In this document: positions 61,666 through 64,000 of the stretch, piece after piece
Layout: each line of letters begins with the position of its first letter
Position numbering within the stretch: position 1 is the first letter of the stretch
From: Apteryx mantelli
Lineage: Eukaryota; Chordata; Aves; Apterygiformes; Apterygidae
Assembly (NCBI RefSeq): GCF_036417845.1
Contig: NC_089978.1
Span: 163,305,962 to 163,369,961 of the forward strand
DNA: 64,000 nt
Direction of reading: 5' to 3'
The notes under the pieces: generated by a model
What the model was told of the DNA's origin: nothing
Databases searched by the model: none
The model's input: the letters and a program-made list of their open reading frames with translations, nothing else
Translations under genes and position numbers: made by a program

Positions 61666-64000
61666 TCTCTGTGGCACAGCTGCCCCCCCTACCCAGATAC
61701 AAATTGAAAATCTGCTGTGAGAGCAGAGCTTGCAACCAAGGGCTGTGTTCTGTGAGTCTGGCTAATAGAGACACTCATAACATAGGAAGTTAAAGCCCCT
61801 TAGGGGATATTTCACTGTAAACCAATTGAGCAGCAGAGGTTACTTAAACTTCTACTTCTACTGCTACAAATGCAGAACAAGGGTAAGTACTTCCTGAGAA
61901 ACAGAACTCTGCACTGAGACATTAGGGTCTCACAGCCTCTGCAGCTTCCGTCTTGCAAGTTTTGGTCAAAGAACAGAGAGCAATGGGAAAAGACAAGAGG
62001 GCAGCACACTGAGCTTTCCTTCCAGAGTAACAGCTGCCCACAAGAGAGGAAGCAAGAGCAGAAGAATTATGGAGTCCAGGCTAATGGGTTTTGCACTTGT
62101 ATCACCAGAATGCCATCCAGAGAAGAGGGCCTGATGCCAAAATCCTCTCGCTGGCCCCTGGGTTTGTGCTCCCCTGTTCCACAGGCAAGGGCAGGCTTTT
62201 AGTGCACAGTCAGCATTTGTGAAGGATACCAGTCTATTCATATGATAAGGGCTGACCATGTTTTGAATGCTGCAACATGCCACAGTGGATGCTTAGAGCT
62301 CTTGGTGCCTTTGACTCTCTGGGTGTACTGCCTATGTCTTTCCCTGAAAGCAAAACAAGAATAGCAGGCACTCAACTAAACTCTCACTCCACAGGACAGC
62401 CAGTGGCATGCAAACAGCCCAAAATCTCAGGGTAAAGGGAGAAACACATAGGTTGTGGCCCTGGGAAAGGCAAGTGATGACTAAGGTCCATACTTCTCAA
62501 CTCCATTCTTACCTTGAGGAGCCCCTGAAGGATTGAAGAGTGAAGCTGAGCCCAGGAAAGGACCTGCTTGCCTATCTAATAAGGAAAAGGTTGGCCCCAA
62601 AACACAAGCATCAGCTGGCCACCCTGTGACGCCATCTCCAAATTCATACCCAGAGCATATGGAGAACAAGCTCCTTCCTGCTGCCTCTGCAGTATGCTGA
62701 GCCCACCTCAGGGTAAGGGCCTCTTCTCCACCCTGTTAGTTCCTTGTTTTTTCCCTCCTGAAACAGCCAACAAGAGAGCTGGCATGCAAAGCACAGGAGT
62801 GAAATTTTCCTGAGGAAGACCTGAAGGTAGAGGAATTTGCTTGCTACTACCTTTGTCAGGGGGCTAACAGGTGGGAATAGTTTTTGGTCACTGCCAAACT
62901 AGAGCCAGTTTGAAGTGGTGACCAACAAGTGAAAATTCAGAGTCCTGCTCATAGCTTTCTGGGCTAACATGTCTCCTCCCAGTTGTGTAGTGATCTGCAC
63001 ATTGTGACTCATTTAACTTTTGACCAGTCAATGCAAAGATTTATCTTAGAAAGATTATAGTTCTTTTTTCAACTGACTGAATAGCATGATAAATGAGGGG
63101 AGAATCTTTCCAAGCCCATATAAATATTGTCATACTTGTTATAGATTATATCAGTAATATCTTAAATAATTTTGAGAGATTTCTTTTGAAGAGGAGCTTA
63201 AAAAACCTGCCAAGTCTGCAAGGGATTGTTTTAAGCAGAGGTCAGATATTTTGCATTGGCAACAGCTACTTTATGGCAATGAAAAAATAAAGTGACAGTA
63301 TTATAAATAATTTCTTTAAATGCTTTTTCCTTTTTTAAAGTGTTTTCTAATGTTCAGTTGTGGCGTTGTTGTTTTTTTTTTAATAATGAAACTTACTTGT
63401 TTTTGACCACCAGAGGGCTGCAGTCACTTGCACACTCATAGCATGAGCTCTGCAAATTGGAAAGGAAAACCTGCTTTGCAGTGACCTGCTTACCAGGCTA
63501 TGCAATCAAAGGAAACAAAACCCCCAAATTCTTCCCTCCTTCTAGGTATTACACTGCAACCATTAGCCTGATACAGACGCACACGGTGACCACTTCAGGT
63601 CATGTATACACTCATTGAACCTGCATATAGGCACCATACCTTCTGCAGGAGAGCTGACTGTCAGCCCAGGCCTCACGGAGAGGCCCCAAGCACTCCCTGC
63701 AGCCTGAGACCTGTAGAGCTGCATCTACTGTCAGAGGGTCGGTCTGGGTCCAAGCCTCTGACACAGCTGATGCAGCGACTCCAACAGCTACTGGGGAATG
63801 TGCTCTGTGGTGTGTCATGACCATACCTGAGGAAGCGTACACTGCTGGGATTGGAAATGAAGGTGCCTTCTTGCGCCCTTCTGCGCTAACTGCTGTGCAA
63901 ACTGCTGCGCAAACTGCTGCATCTGTTTGCTGCCTCTGTTAGCATGTCTACGCACTTGGTAACACTCAGGGGATTTGTCTTTCACTGACCTGCCTGCTCT
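61666..64000. other. Unique-looking flank, no gene recognised
   Basis: Ordinary base composition returns. Open frames such as 61966-62283 (minus, with a Leu-rich stretch) and 63602-63820 lack start, splice or family support. Confidence 0.5.
63883..63921 (+). repeat. Short 12-bp tandem repeat
   Basis: About three units of a GCGCAAACTGCT-like 12-mer (gcgctaactgct, gtgcaaactgct, gcgcaaactgct). Confidence 0.8.

Noticed and set aside
61966..62283. Minus-strand frame with a Leu-rich stretch (IILLLLLPLLWA) like a signal peptide
   Set aside because: No ATG close before the hydrophobic stretch and no downstream ectodomain exon; would be of interest only if the 41-60 kb segment proves inverted.

Overview
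The window is vertebrate nuclear DNA and most likely avian. It carries CR1-type LINE copies ending in ATTCTGTG octamers, compact GT-AG introns, and the tandem gene pair HMGXB4 then TOM1, which are also neighbours in human 22q12. A crocodilian or turtle is not excluded, since both also carry CR1. All assignments come from reading the sequence; no search was run.

Layout: (1) 1-13.65 kb holds the 3' nine coding exons of HMGXB4 on the + strand, with its first exon(s) outside the window, followed by a long 3' UTR containing an old CR1 tail. (2) After about 0.65 kb, a GC-rich CpG-island promoter at about 14.06-14.9 kb starts TOM1 on the + strand. It has an MITF/TFE-type E-box just upstream of the ATG and four CCAAT boxes inside intron 1. 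(3) TOM1 is complete: 15 coding exons from 14365 to 35340 join in frame into a 494-residue endosomal adaptor (VHS, GAT, C-terminal myosin VI-binding segment). Its introns hold a possible 18-codon cassette exon and a possible nested 66-residue membrane microprotein. (4) A 5'-truncated, inactivated CR1 lies at about 38.25-41.31 kb (+).

(5) From 41.3 to about 57 kb the DNA becomes AT-rich and nearly gene-free. Three phase-0 exon-like pieces at 42.76-44.58 kb followed by AATAAA look like the cytoplasmic tail of an unidentified receptor whose upstream exons are not visible. (6) Two 180-bp units with telomere-like CCCTAA hexamers lead into a degenerate satellite (about 57.4-61.66 kb) built on TATCGATA/GATATC words. 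The satellite is folded into inverted arms and is interrupted by a second, internally deleted CR1 (-) at 60.52-61.515 kb. (7) The last 2.3 kb is ordinary sequence with no gene recognised.

The most unusual feature is the pair of inverted CR1 copies. Their last ~647 bp are over 99% identical by eye, while their upstream parts differ by roughly 15% or more. They bracket the AT-rich and satellite segment exactly, which suggests gene conversion, an inversion, or an assembly join through the repeat.

HMGXB4 (nuclear HMG-box regulator) and TOM1 (endosomal sorting adaptor) share location rather than pathway.
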